Shown here: positions 5,172 to 5,189 of the stretch, piece after piece
Layout: every line of letters begins with the position of its first letter
Position numbering within the stretch: the stretch's first letter is position 1
Origin: an uncultured bacterium
Lineage (GTDB): Bacteria > Cyanobacteriota > Vampirovibrionia > Gastranaerophilales > Gastranaerophilaceae
DNA: 5,189 bases
Assembly: GCA_900555175.1 (NCBI GenBank)
Contig: USJT01000102.1
Coordinates: 1 to 5,189 of the forward strand
Reading direction: 5' to 3'
Translations under genes and position numbers: made by a program
The notes under the pieces: generated by a model
The model's database searches: none
What the model saw: the letters and a program-made list of their open reading frames with translations, nothing else
Told to the model about the DNA's origin: nothing

Positions 5172-5189
5172 TTAATTGCGTTTCTTATT

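Noticed and set aside
5161..5180. GC-richer stretch near the window end as part of a tRNA or attachment site
   Set aside because: No cloverleaf, T-loop consensus or repeat partner is visible in the available bases.

Overview
The window is AT-rich bacterial DNA with seven protein genes and no sign of RNA genes, CRISPR arrays, insertion sequences or phage. Short intergenic gaps, small exported proteins and an N-terminal 'NNSFLGKKK' stretch before a signal peptide remind me of uncultured gut Gastranaerophilales (Melainabacteria/Vampirovibrionia, the non-photosynthetic relatives of Cyanobacteria). That assignment is recalled pattern plus inference (about 60% confidence); a clostridial or other gut anaerobe is the main alternative.

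Layout. Bases 1-2011 (+) hold the 5'-truncated gene for a fused alpha-beta ADP-forming acetate/acyl-CoA ligase, which makes ATP in acetate fermentation. It ends in an unusual Cys-rich tail and is followed by a clear intrinsic terminator (2054-2087). At 2128-2412 (+) is a small basic protein of unknown function. At 2509-3135 (+) is an exported protein with two degenerate EF-hand loops and a His/Arg-rich C-terminus; its ribosome binding site lies inside a terminator-like hairpin, and its signal-peptide region contains a 10-A run. At 3178-4319 (+) is a two-gene spmA-spmB operon, membrane proteins named from spore maturation but also found in non-sporulating bacteria. On the minus strand, 4273-4656 encodes a multi-CxxC zinc-ribbon-like protein whose 3' end overlaps spmB tail-to-tail by 47 bp. 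Also on the minus strand, 4713-5135 encodes a small predicted lipoprotein or membrane-anchored protein with a possible PD-(D/E)XK nuclease-like core.

The most interesting signal is regulatory. Three genes that begin transcription units (spmA, the zinc-ribbon gene and the lipoprotein gene) lack a Shine-Dalgarno sequence. Each has a sigma70-type promoter whose -10 hexamer ends exactly 6 nt before the ATG, so transcription should start at or within a base or so of the start codon (leaderless mRNAs). The small orphan gene, the EF-hand gene and spmB have Shine-Dalgarno sequences. The window therefore appears to mix leaderless and SD-led initiation.

The genes do not form one pathway. The window reads as ordinary core and accessory chromosome: energy metabolism, an orphan, an exported protein, a membrane operon and two small conserved-looking proteins. 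I see no convincing new multi-gene system.
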